Assembly: GCA_905480425.1 (NCBI GenBank)
Contig: CAJQQG010000060.1
Coordinates: 1-61,771, forward strand
DNA: 61,771 nt
Source: an uncultured Flavobacteriaceae bacterium
Lineage (GTDB): Bacteria; Bacteroidota; Bacteroidia; Flavobacteriales; Flavobacteriaceae
Direction of reading: 5' to 3'
The number at the start of each line of letters is the position of its first letter. Within the stretch, counting starts at the first letter, position 1. A program made the translations under genes and the position numbers. Shown here piece by piece: positions 8,800 through 16,994 of the stretch. Below the pieces are notes generated by a model. That model had not been told where the DNA came from. It was given only the letters and a program-made list of their open reading frames with translations, and did no database searches.

Positions 8800-10347
8800 A
8801 TGGATCGGATCAAAGTTTTATGGGTAGATGATGAGGTTGAAATGCTCAAGCCACATTTTTTGTTTTTAGAAGAGCGAGGCTATGATCTTACACCTTGTAC
8901 AAATGGCCAAGATGCATTAGATTTAATTATAGAAAAACTTTTTGATATTATATTATTGGATGAAAATATGCCTGGTTTAAATGGTCTAGAAACTTTAAAT
9001 GAAATTAAAAATATTCAACCAAGACTTCCTGTCATAATGATTACAAAAAATGAGGAAGAACGTATAATGGAAGAAGCTATTGGCTCTAAAATATCTGACT
9101 ATCTAATCAAGCCTGTTAATCCTCATCAGATTCTATTGTCATTAAAAAAAACATTAAATGTTAAGAATTTAGTTGCAGAAAAAACAACTCAAAACTATCA
9201 GCAAGAATTTATAAAAATATCAAATTCATTACTTGATTTAGAAACTCATGAGGATTGGATAGATTATTTTAAAAAATTGATGTTTTGGGAACTTGAGTTA
9301 GAATCATTAGAAGACAATAGTATGTTTGAGATTTTTGAAACTCAAATGAAAGAAGCTAACATACAATTTGCTAAATTCATCAGCTCAAATTATATAAAAT
9401 GGATGGAGGAATCAGAAGGACCTCCCCTATCTCATACAGTTTTTAAAAAATATGTTCTTCCAGAATTAAGACAGCATCAACCTACGCTTCTTATAATGAT
9501 TGACAATCTTCGTTATGATCAATGGAAAACAATACTACCAGAGTTGAATACTGATTTTAGTGTCGATAAAGAATATACCTATTTTAGTATTTTACCAACA
9601 ACTACTCAATATGCTCGAAATTCATTTTTCTCTGGTCTAACTCCTTTAGATATTGAAAAGAAGTATCCTCAGTGGTGGAAAAATGATTCAGATGAAGGCG
9701 GTAAAAATTTATTTGAAAAAGAACTTTTAAAGGAGCAATGCGATAAATTAGGTTTGAATCGTCCTATTAGTTATCACAAAATAACTAAACTAGAACAAAG
9801 TAATCAGCTGGTTAAAAACTTACAAAATCATTTTCATGAAGGGTTAACCGCAGTTGTATATAATTTTGTAGATATGATTTCACATGCAAAAACTGAAATG
9901 GAAGTCATTAAAGAACTGGCTCCTGACAATAAAGCATATAGATCTCTCACATTAAGTTGGTTTAAAAATAGTTCTTTAAAAAAATTACTTAAAAAAGCGT
10001 CAAAATTAGGTTTTAAAGTAATAATAACTACTGATCATGGAACTATAAATGTTGGTCACCCAAGTGTTGTAATAGGCAATAAAGAAACTAGTGTAAACCT
10101 GAGGTATAAAACAGGAAAAAGCATAACCTATGAAACCAAAGATGTAATAGAATGTATTGACCCAAAGTCCTTTCAACTTCCATCTACATCAATTAATAAT
10201 CGTTATATTTTTGCAAAAGAGGATCATTATTTTGTGTTCAAAAACAACTACAATAAATATGCGAATTATTTTAAAAACACCTTTCAGCATGGAGGAGTTT
10301 CATTGGAGGAAATGATCATTCCGTTTATTGTTTTAAATCCACGTTAA
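8800..10347 (+). CDS. porX: T9SS response regulator with PglZ/alkaline phosphatase-like domain
   Basis: PorX family: an atypical two-component regulator that controls type IX secretion genes. In 515 residues a receiver domain comes first (1-120; acidic Asp10/Asp11, phosphoacceptor Asp54, Thr82, Lys104), then a helical linker, then a PglZ domain of the alkaline phosphatase superfamily (about 200-515; MIDNLRYDQW, TTTQYARNSFF and TTDHGT around the metal site). There is no DNA-binding domain. In Porphyromonas the partner kinase is PorY and the PglZ part cleaves oligonucleotides; whether that holds here is inferred. It is followed by tsaE after 15 bases. PglZ in this setting is not a BREX defence gene. 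Confidence 0.95.
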   Translation: MDRIKVLWVDDEVEMLKPHFLFLEERGYDLTPCTNGQDALDLIIEKLFDIILLDENMPGLNGLETLNEIKNIQPRLPVIMITKNEEERIMEEAIGSKISDYLIKPVNPHQILLSLKKTLNVKNLVAEKTTQNYQQEFIKISNSLLDLETHEDWIDYFKKLMFWELELESLEDNSMFEIFETQMKEANIQFAKFISSNYIKWMEESEGPPLSHTVFKKYVLPELRQHQPTLLIMIDNLRYDQWKTILPELNTDFSVDKEYTYFSILPTTTQYARNSFFSGLTPLDIEKKYPQWWKNDSDEGGKNLFEKELLKEQCDKLGLNRPISYHKITKLEQSNQLVKNLQNHFHEGLTAVVYNFVDMISHAKTEMEVIKELAPDNKAYRSLTLSWFKNSSLKKLLKKASKLGFKVIITTDHGTINVGHPSVVIGNKETSVNLRYKTGKSITYETKDVIECIDPKSFQLPSTSINNRYIFAKEDHYFVFKNNYNKYANYFKNTFQHGGVSLEEMIIPFIVLNPR

Positions 10348-10362
10348 TACTATCTTTGGGAG

Positions 10363-10773
10363 ATGGATCTAATCTTTAAAAAAGACGAGCTTAACCTAGC
10401 AGTTAAATTAATTCTTAAAAAACGTTCTTGTGAAGTAATTCGAATTGATGGTCCTATGGGAGCTGGAAAAACAACCTTAATTTCAGCACTCTGCAAACAT
10501 TTGGGTATTGAAGGAAACATAAGTAGCCCTAGCTTTTCTTTAGTTAATAATTACAAAGGGGAAAATGGCCCTGTTTATCATTTTGATTTTTATCGCCTAG
10601 AAAATTCAAATGAAGCATTGGATTTTGGTGTAGAAGAATATTTTGAATCTGGTGCTATATGCTTTTTAGAATGGGCAGAAAAAATCGAACAACATCTTCC
10701 ATTAAAATATGACCATTTTAAATTGAAAGTTGTTGATTTTGAAACAAGAAAACTTACATTATTAAATATATGA
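10363..10773 (+). CDS. tsaE: tRNA threonylcarbamoyladenosine synthesis ATPase TsaE
   Basis: A 136-residue P-loop ATPase that works with TsaB and TsaD in forming t6A at position 37 of ANN-decoding tRNAs. Walker A is GPMGAGKT at 30-37; the family motif HFDFYRL is at 73-79 and FLEWAEK follows later. It lies 15 bases after porX and overlaps the next gene by 4 (ATGA), so translation of the three is probably coupled. In many flavobacteria an alanine dehydrogenase gene sits next to it; it is absent here. Confidence 0.95.
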   Translation: MDLIFKKDELNLAVKLILKKRSCEVIRIDGPMGAGKTTLISALCKHLGIEGNISSPSFSLVNNYKGENGPVYHFDFYRLENSNEALDFGVEEYFESGAICFLEWAEKIEQHLPLKYDHFKLKVVDFETRKLTLLNI

Positions 10774-11132
10774 AACTATTATACCGTATTGGATTTTACT
10801 TAATTGGATTTTCTGTTGGATTGATGTTCTTGACTTTTATTTTAGATAAAAAGAAAACCGAGTTTAATTACAGTCCTTCTGCACGTGTAAAGAGTAACTT
10901 ACTTAAGAAAAAAGTTCGAATTTCGTCAAAATTGTTAATTGAAAATCAAATACTTACCGACAGTCTGATTTATTTTTACATTAAAAACGGGAATATTAAC
11001 TTTTCAAAAAGTGAAACTAAAAAAGATTCTTGTAATATCTATTATATTGAAATCATGTCTGATAATAATGGATTTTTAACTTTAGCTAATTGCGAAAAAA
11101 CACTTAATATTCTTTCATTTAAAACACTCTAG
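10770..11132 (+). CDS. DUF4258-family small membrane-anchored protein
   Basis: A 120-residue protein of unknown function. A hydrophobic segment near the N-terminus (about 5-25) is followed by a soluble part containing NFSKSETKKDSCNIYYIE, the core of the DUF4258 family, and two cysteines (one in the core, one near residue 109). Its ATG overlaps the tsaE stop, and its 3' end overlaps the convergent proline dehydrogenase gene by 14 bases. The conserved porX-tsaE-DUF4258 order recurs in flavobacteria. No catalytic motif is visible and I cannot assign a role. Confidence 0.8.
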   Translation: MKLLYRIGFYLIGFSVGLMFLTFILDKKKTEFNYSPSARVKSNLLKKKVRISSKLLIENQILTDSLIYFYIKNGNINFSKSETKKDSCNIYYIEIMSDNNGFLTLANCEKTLNILSFKTL

Positions 11133-12294
11133 CTCTAACTCTTCTTCTTTTCAATTCTTTTTTAATCAAACTTAATTCTCTAGGGGTTTGACCTGTAATT
11201 GATGTGTTTTCTTCAGCACGTCTAACTAAATAAGGAATAACCTCATTCACAGGACCATATGGAACATATTTAACTACCTGATATCCACTAGAAGCTAGAT
11301 TAAAGGAAATATGATCTGCCATTCCATAAAGTTGTGAAAACCAAATATGAGGATGATTTTTTGAAATTTTATTTTGTGACATCCATTTGGTAACTCTTAA
11401 TATGCTTTGTTCATTATGCGAACCCAAGAATAGGCTTCCATTATTAAGTTTAGAAAGCATATAATAAAGACCATTGTTAAAATTTTGATCGGTTAATTCC
11501 TTTGATTCAAAAATTGGGGAGGGTTTTCCAAGTTTATATGCTTTTAAATTTTCCTTCTCTATGTAGGCACCTCTAACTAATTTTATACCAACCTTAAAAT
11601 TTCGTTTAGATGCTCTGCAATACAAATTCTTCATGTAAATCATTCGATCTTTTCGATACATCTGAAGAGTTGTATAAATTACAGGAGTCTTTTTATTATA
11701 TTTTTCCATTAATGATTCGGCAATTTCATCAATAGCTGGCTGAATCCAAGATTCTTCAGCATCGATGAGCATTTTTACTCCTATTTTTTTTGCTGCAGAA
11801 CAACAAGTATCAATTCTAAGTTCTATTCGCTTCCATTCATTTTTTTCTGAATCAGTCAACGCAATTCCTGAACTCTTTTTTTCAAATAAAATAATAGTAC
11901 CTAAACTAGTTGCCTTAAAAACACTAAAGGGAAGCGCTTTATTTTCTTTTGAAAATGAAAGTGTTTCTAGAGTATTATTTTTACTAATCTCCATACCCTT
12001 TTCTGTTTTTACTGCCTCTACTGCATAATGAAGATATGATAGAATCTTAAAGGACTTTAATGATTCTACGACTTTTAGTGATTCCTTTTTGTTCAAGCCT
12101 GCACAAAATTGAGAAAAAAAAGTAATTTTAAAAATATAAGAAACGGGAAGTTTCATTCTTAAAATAAGCCTAGTAATAGAACTACCTATAGAAACTAATT
12201 TTTCATTTGAAAACAATAGAAACAAATAGTATGCTTTTCGTAGATCTCTATCTGTTTTTAATTGATATGCTTTTTGAGTATTATCAAACTTCAT
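11119..12294 (-). CDS. Proline dehydrogenase
   Basis: FAD-dependent oxidation of L-proline to pyrroline-5-carboxylate, feeding electrons to the membrane quinone pool. The 391-residue protein is a monofunctional PutA-type TIM barrel. Visible family segments are KLVRGAYIEKE (substrate/FAD loop), GSHNEQS, YGMADHISF and YVPYGPVNEVIPYLVRRAEEN near the C-terminus, where the conserved arginines bind the proline carboxylate. The partner P5C dehydrogenase is not in this window. Pcm follows 11 bases earlier on the same strand, so the two may share a transcript. Confidence 0.92.
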   Translation of the reverse strand: MKFDNTQKAYQLKTDRDLRKAYYLFLLFSNEKLVSIGSSITRLILRMKLPVSYIFKITFFSQFCAGLNKKESLKVVESLKSFKILSYLHYAVEAVKTEKGMEISKNNTLETLSFSKENKALPFSVFKATSLGTIILFEKKSSGIALTDSEKNEWKRIELRIDTCCSAAKKIGVKMLIDAEESWIQPAIDEIAESLMEKYNKKTPVIYTTLQMYRKDRMIYMKNLYCRASKRNFKVGIKLVRGAYIEKENLKAYKLGKPSPIFESKELTDQNFNNGLYYMLSKLNNGSLFLGSHNEQSILRVTKWMSQNKISKNHPHIWFSQLYGMADHISFNLASSGYQVVKYVPYGPVNEVIPYLVRRAEENTSITGQTPRELSLIKKELKRRRVRARVF

Positions 12295-12304
12295 TAAAAA
12301 TAAA

Positions 12305-12946
12305 TTAAATTTTATTTTCTAGTAAGGGTACAAATTTAAATTGACCAAACTCTTCCTTATCAAAAACAAGAGTAGAAGTACGAGTAAAACGAGTCATTAT
12401 TTGCTTATTAGCTCCCAAAGGAATAATTAATTTACCACCTATGGTGAGTTGATTCATAAGAGATTTTGGCACTTCAGGAGCTCCTGCCGTAACAATAATT
12501 CTATCAAACGGTGCAACTTTAGGAAGTCCTTTATATCCATCTCCAAATATTTGTTTTTTAGGGCGTAATCCTAATAGTAAAAACAAACGTTGTGTTTGTT
12601 TAAATAAAGATTGTTGTCTTTCAATAGTATATACATTAGGGGAAAGACCAAGCAAAACAGCAGTTTGATATCCTGAACCTGTGCCTATTTCAAGTATTTT
12701 ATGAAAAGCTGAAACTTCTAAAAGTTCAGTTTGAAAAGCTACAGTATAGGGTTGAGATATTGTTTGATTTGCCAAAATAGGATAGGCTTTATCTTCATAG
12801 GCAAAATTGACAAGGCTAGGATCCATAAAAAAGTGCCTTGGGATTTTTGTCATAACGTCTAAAACAGTTTCATTCAAAATACCCTTAGCTTTAAGTGAAC
12901 TTATTAATTGACGTCTCAAGCCTTTTTGTTTTAAAGTATCCTGCAT
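12305..12946 (-). CDS. pcm: Protein-L-isoaspartate O-methyltransferase
   Basis: A 213-residue SAM-dependent enzyme that methylates isoaspartyl residues in aged proteins and so starts their repair. The SAM-binding motif is ILEIGTGSGYQTAVL; the family segments TISQPYTVAFQTELL and DRIIVTAGAPEVPKSL are also present. It is transcribed away from the Gfo/Idh/MocA gene and lies just upstream of proline dehydrogenase. Length and motifs match the family throughout. Confidence 0.95.
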   Translation of the reverse strand: MQDTLKQKGLRRQLISSLKAKGILNETVLDVMTKIPRHFFMDPSLVNFAYEDKAYPILANQTISQPYTVAFQTELLEVSAFHKILEIGTGSGYQTAVLLGLSPNVYTIERQQSLFKQTQRLFLLLGLRPKKQIFGDGYKGLPKVAPFDRIIVTAGAPEVPKSLMNQLTIGGKLIIPLGANKQIMTRFTRTSTLVFDKEEFGQFKFVPLLENKI

Positions 12947-12993
12947 TAATTACAAAAATAGCTTTGTTTTCTTAAAGTATAATAATTAGATTG

Positions 12994-13001
12994 TATTTTT
13001 G
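12994..13001 (+). promoter_or_regulatory. Probable -7 box for the Gfo/Idh/MocA gene
   Basis: TATTTTTG matches TAnnTTTG and lies 20 bases before the ATG at 13022. A TTG at 12964-12966 is further upstream than the usual -33 distance, so only the -7 element is supported. Confidence 0.4.
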
Positions 13002-13021
13002 ATGCTAATTAAATCAAATAA

Positions 13022-13984
13022 ATGCTTAAAATAGGTGTTCTTGGTGCTGGTCACTTAGGAAAAATTCATTTGAAAGTATTAGCTGCTTCCTCAGTCTATT
13101 CACTTATTGGCTTTTATGATCCTAATCCCGAAGTCAAAGCTGTACTTTTTAAAAGTCACGGATATAAAGCTTTTGAAAGTCCAGAAAAACTAATAGCAGC
13201 GTGTGATGTTATAGATATAGTAACTCCAACTTTGTTTCACTATGATATGGCAATGTTAGCATTAAATGCAAAAAAACATGTGTTTATTGAAAAACCAATT
13301 GCCACATCCGATAATGAAGCTAAGACTATTGTTGCTGTTGCAAACAAAAATGGAATTATAGGAATGGTAGGACATGTAGAACGATTTAATCCTGCCTTTA
13401 AAGCTGTTTCTAAATCAATTACAGGACCAAAGTTTATTGAAACACATAGACTCGCTGAATTTAATCCAAGAGGAACTGATGTTTCTGTAGTATTAGATTT
13501 AATGATTCACGATATAGATATTATATTAAGTGTTGTTAAGTCACCAATAAAAAATATTGAAGCTTCAGGTGTGGCTGTAATAAGTGAAACGCCTGACATT
13601 AGTAATGCTAGAATAGAATTTGAAAATGGATGTGTTGCTAATTTGACAGCCAGTAGAATTTCATTAAAGAAAATGAGAAAATCACGTTTTTTTCAAAAAA
13701 ACGCTTACATATCTGTAGATTTTTTAGATAAAAAAGTTGAAGTAGTGAAAATTAAGAATGCTCCAAAAGAATCCAATGATTTTTCACTACTACTTTCAAA
13801 TGCAGAGGGAAAAAAGAAACAAATATATTTTGAAAATCCCGAAATAATTGAAAGGAATGCAATACAAAATGAATTAGAGCATTTTGCAGAGGCAATTAAA
13901 ATGAAAAAAAATCCAAATATCTCTTTAAAGGATGGAGCAAAAGCTCTTGAGGTAGCCCACAAAATAATTTCATGTATTGGCTAA
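13022..13984 (+). CDS. Gfo/Idh/MocA-family NAD(P)-dependent oxidoreductase
   Basis: A 320-residue Rossmann-fold oxidoreductase. The dinucleotide-binding loop GVLGAGHLG is at 5-13, the family EKP motif at 90-92 (FIEKPIAT), and a GMVGHVERFNPAF segment leads into the second domain. The typical Lys and His active-site residues are in EKP and MIHDIDI. Members act on sugars, inositols, biliverdin or dihydrodiols, and the substrate cannot be told here; the neighbours (pcm, YggS) do not help. It appears to be a single gene with its own promoter. Confidence 0.88.
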   Translation: MLKIGVLGAGHLGKIHLKVLAASSVYSLIGFYDPNPEVKAVLFKSHGYKAFESPEKLIAACDVIDIVTPTLFHYDMAMLALNAKKHVFIEKPIATSDNEAKTIVAVANKNGIIGMVGHVERFNPAFKAVSKSITGPKFIETHRLAEFNPRGTDVSVVLDLMIHDIDIILSVVKSPIKNIEASGVAVISETPDISNARIEFENGCVANLTASRISLKKMRKSRFFQKNAYISVDFLDKKVEVVKIKNAPKESNDFSLLLSNAEGKKKQIYFENPEIIERNAIQNELEHFAEAIKMKKNPNISLKDGAKALEVAHKIISCIG

Positions 13985-14097
13985 TCGATAGTATGCCTTA
14001 CCAAAATATTCCTTTCTGCAAAACCAACTTACTTTTCGCCTAAAACGCAAATGGGATTGGTAATCTCTTCTTATGTCAATATTTAATCAAGAGTCTT

Positions 14098-14126
14098 TTG
14101 AGATGGATTTTGAAAACGTATATTTA
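14098..14126 (+). promoter_or_regulatory. Candidate promoter for the YggS-type gene
   Basis: TTG (14098-14100), an 18-base spacer and TATATTTA (14119-14126; one mismatch to TAnnTTTG). It ends 6 bases before ATG 14133. This argues that the upstream in-frame ATG at 14073 is not the start. Confidence 0.45.
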
Positions 14127-14132
14127 CACCCA

Positions 14133-14783
14133 ATGAATATCATTAAAAACATTACATCTATAAAAAAATCTCTTCCATCTAAAGTAGAACTTGTTGCAGT
14201 TTCAAAAACAAAACCTATAGAAGATCTAGAGACTGCATACATAGCTGGTCAACGTATATTCGGAGAAAATAAAATTCAAGAAATGGTTAGCAAGTGGGAA
14301 CAGCTCCCAAAAGATATCCATTGGCATATGATTGGTCATGTCCAAACGAACAAGGTTAAGTACATGGCTCCATTTGTAGATTTGATTCATGCTGTTGATA
14401 GTTTAAAATTACTTAAGGAAATTCAAAAACAAGCTTTAAAAAATAATCGTATCATTAGATGTTTACTCCAAATTAGAATTGCAAAAGAAGAAACTAAGTT
14501 TGGATTTCCTGCTGAAGAAATAGACTCATTGCTTGAAACTTCAAAGTCCCTTCCAAATATTGCTATTAATGGATTAATGGGAATGGCAAGTTTTACAGGA
14601 GACAAGCAGCAGGTTCGTTCAGAATTTATGTCGCTAGCGAAACTATTTAATAAAGTCACTGATTTACATAAAGGTTGTGAAATTCTTTCAATGGGAATGA
14701 GCGGTGACTATCAAATTGCAATTGAAGAAGGTTCTAACATGATTCGCGTAGGTAGTAAAATTTTTGGAGAACGAACTTATTAA
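14133..14783 (+). CDS. YggS/PLPBP-family PLP homeostasis protein
   Basis: A PLP-binding single-domain TIM-barrel protein that buffers pyridoxal phosphate and affects amino acid and keto acid balance; no enzyme activity is known for the family. The PLP lysine is in VAVSKTKP; FGENKIQEM, WHMIGHVQTNKVKY and LSMGMSGDYQIAIEEGSNMIRVG are family signatures. The 216-residue product from ATG 14133 has the usual family length. The frame stays open to an ATG at 14073, giving 236 residues, but the added N-terminus overlaps a candidate promoter and is not family-like. The next gene follows after 2 bases. Confidence 0.9.
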   Translation: MNIIKNITSIKKSLPSKVELVAVSKTKPIEDLETAYIAGQRIFGENKIQEMVSKWEQLPKDIHWHMIGHVQTNKVKYMAPFVDLIHAVDSLKLLKEIQKQALKNNRIIRCLLQIRIAKEETKFGFPAEEIDSLLETSKSLPNIAINGLMGMASFTGDKQQVRSEFMSLAKLFNKVTDLHKGCEILSMGMSGDYQIAIEEGSNMIRVGSKIFGERTY

Positions 14784-14785
14784 TT

Positions 14786-16150
14786 ATGTATGCCATACTT
14801 GATATTGAAACTACTGGGGGTAAATTCAATGAAGAAGGAATTACCGAAATTGCAATTTATAAATATGACGGACAAGAAATAAAAGATCAGTTTAGTAGTC
14901 TTATTAATCCTGAAAAAGAGATTCAGCCTTTTGTTCAAAAACTAACAGGTATTAATGCTAAAATGCTGCGTAATGCACCTAAGTTTTATAAAGTTGCCAA
15001 GCGAATTGTAGAAATAACTGAGAATTGTATTTTAGTAGCTCATAATGCCTCTTTTGATTACCGTATTCTTCAGACAGAATTTAGAAGACTAGGATTTTCT
15101 TTTGAAAGAAAGTCAATATGTACAGTTGAACTAGCGCAAAAACTTATGCCTGAACAACCCGCTTTCAGCTTAGGCAAATTAGTTAGAAATTTAGGGATTC
15201 CTTTTTCAGATCAACATAGAGCTCATGGAGATGCAAAAGTAACCTTGAAATTATTTGAACTTCTTTTAGAGAAAGATGTTAATAAAAAAATTTTAATGGA
15301 ACACATTAAAATAATCAATCCAAATAAGACACCCTCTAAATACATATCAATTATTGAAAAACTACCGTCTGAAATGGGTGTTTATTACCTTCATAATTCA
15401 AATAATGATATTATATATATTGGCAAGAGTAATAATATTAAAAAACGTGTTTTAAGTCATTTGACAGGTGATCACCCTAAAGCAATTTCAATCCAAAAAG
15501 AAATAGCTCAAATTACTTATTCGCTTACAGGAGGCGAATTAGTTACTCTACTAAAAGAACAAAATGAGATTAAAAATATTAGTCCGAAATTAAATCATGC
15601 TATGAAATATCGACTTTTTCCCGTGGGAATAGTCCTAGATAATTCCCATGACTATCCTATTTTTGTAATAGAACAAATTAAAAGTGACACAGCATATCTA
15701 AATGTTTTTAAAAATAAAAAAGCAGCCAAAATAGCCCTTCATAAATGGGCAGATGACTTCAGAATTTGCCTTCAAAAAACAAGCTTATCCTCGAACAAAA
15801 CATCCTGTTTTAATTATGAAATTAAAAAATGTGATGGAGCCTGTATTGGTAAGGAATCGATTGATAATTATAATTCTAAAATAGAATCAATAGTTGAATT
15901 ACATAAATACCCTCACAAAAGTTTCCTTCTTATTGAAAAAGGAAAAAAAGAGGCTGAACACTCTTTTGTTTATATCGAAAATTCTGTTTTCAAAGGTTAT
16001 GGATATTATGAACTAAACCATCAAATTAAAAGTAGGGATCAAATTCTATCAAGATTAATACCTATGGACAATAATCCTGATACTAAAAAATTAATTCATA
16101 GCTTTTTAAGACGTAAAAAATTTAAGAAGTTAATACCTTTATCTACATAA
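14786..16150 (+). CDS. DEDDh exonuclease fused to a GIY-YIG endonuclease domain
   Basis: A 454-residue nuclease fusion. Residues about 1-165 are a DnaQ-type 3'-5' exonuclease with Asp6, Glu8 (DIETTG), Asp91 (HNASFDYRI), His144 and Asp149 (HRAHGDA). Residues about 190-270 are a UvrC-like GIY-YIG domain (GVY at 198-200, YIG at 211-213). The remaining C-terminal region resembles the equivalent part of other exonuclease-UvrC fusions and contains several cysteines. The architecture suggests a DNA repair role like that of Cho/UvrC rather than replication proofreading. The start lies 2 bases after the YggS-type gene. Confidence 0.88.
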   Translation: MYAILDIETTGGKFNEEGITEIAIYKYDGQEIKDQFSSLINPEKEIQPFVQKLTGINAKMLRNAPKFYKVAKRIVEITENCILVAHNASFDYRILQTEFRRLGFSFERKSICTVELAQKLMPEQPAFSLGKLVRNLGIPFSDQHRAHGDAKVTLKLFELLLEKDVNKKILMEHIKIINPNKTPSKYISIIEKLPSEMGVYYLHNSNNDIIYIGKSNNIKKRVLSHLTGDHPKAISIQKEIAQITYSLTGGELVTLLKEQNEIKNISPKLNHAMKYRLFPVGIVLDNSHDYPIFVIEQIKSDTAYLNVFKNKKAAKIALHKWADDFRICLQKTSLSSNKTSCFNYEIKKCDGACIGKESIDNYNSKIESIVELHKYPHKSFLLIEKGKKEAEHSFVYIENSVFKGYGYYELNHQIKSRDQILSRLIPMDNNPDTKKLIHSFLRRKKFKKLIPLST

Positions 16151-16181
16151 ATATTTATTTAAATATTATATATCTAGAAGA

Positions 16182-16994
16182 ATGAAGAAATGGCAACATA
16201 AACTTCACGAAATTATTTACGAAGCTGATACCTTTGCAGGTAAACTATTTGATATATTATTATTAGCCTTAATTCTTTTAAGTGTAGTTTTAGTTTCCTT
16301 AGAAAGCATTCAATCTATAGATGAAATTTACCATAATTATATAAATATTGCAGAATGGGTAATTACTATTTTATTTACACTTGAGTACATTGCTCGTTTA
16401 TCATGTGTTACAAATTCTAGTAAATATATTTTCAGTTTTTTTGGATTAATTGATTTGTTTTCAACTCTCCCAAAATATTTATCAATATTATTTTTAGGAA
16501 CACATAGTATGGTAGCTTTAAAATCACTTCGATTACTTAGAGTATTTAGAATTTTGAAACTTACCCATTTTGTAGGTGAATCAAATACTCTTATTAAAGC
16601 ACTTAAGGCTAGTAAAACAAAAATTTTGGTTTTTGTTTACGGTGTACTAATATTATGTGTCATTTTTGGGACTATCATGTACTTAGTTGAAAGTCCTGAT
16701 AGTGGATTTACAAGCATTCCTAAAAGTGTTTATTGGTGTATTGTAACTCTTACTACTGTTGGCTATGGTGATATTGCCCCCATAACACCATTAGGACAAT
16801 TTATAGCCTCATTTATTATGATTATGGGATATGGAATCATTGCTGTGCCCACAGGTATAGTAACTGCTGAAATGACTAAAAAAATCAATGTAGATATTAA
16901 TACTCAAGCATGTCCTCATTGCCTTATAAGCGAACACAAAGAAGATGCTATATACTGCCATCAATGTGGAAAAAAATTAAACAATGTCAACTAA
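16182..16994 (+). CDS. Voltage-gated-type potassium channel with C-terminal zinc ribbon
   Basis: A 270-residue inner-membrane ion channel with six predicted membrane segments. The S4 helix carries regularly spaced positive residues (Arg117, Arg120, Arg123, Lys126). The pore filter is TVGYGD at 192-197, so it is K+ selective. S6 is about 205-230. The cytoplasmic tail has two CxxC pairs (Cys244/Cys247 and Cys259/Cys262) that look like a zinc ribbon. No RCK or cyclic-nucleotide domain is present. Its 3' end overlaps miaA by 11 bases, so the two are co-transcribed although their jobs are unrelated. Confidence 0.92.
   Translation: MKKWQHKLHEIIYEADTFAGKLFDILLLALILLSVVLVSLESIQSIDEIYHNYINIAEWVITILFTLEYIARLSCVTNSSKYIFSFFGLIDLFSTLPKYLSILFLGTHSMVALKSLRLLRVFRILKLTHFVGESNTLIKALKASKTKILVFVYGVLILCVIFGTIMYLVESPDSGFTSIPKSVYWCIVTLTTVGYGDIAPITPLGQFIASFIMIMGYGIIAVPTGIVTAEMTKKINVDINTQACPHCLISEHKEDAIYCHQCGKKLNNVN

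Noticed and set aside
8800-10347. PglZ domain taken as part of a BREX-type phage defence locus
   Set aside because: The receiver domain in front, the neighbours and the length identify PorX. No BrxC, BrxL or methylase gene is nearby.
13971-14100. A basic minus-strand frame (…RFRRKVSWFCRKEYFGKAYYRLANT)
   Set aside because: It has no ATG or GTG, is closed by an upstream stop, and overlaps the end of the oxidoreductase gene. The pattern is probably chance in this short gap.
14073-14132. N-terminal extension of the YggS-type protein from ATG 14073
   Set aside because: A TTG-N18-TATATTTA promoter lies inside it, and the family starts at the inner ATG 14133.
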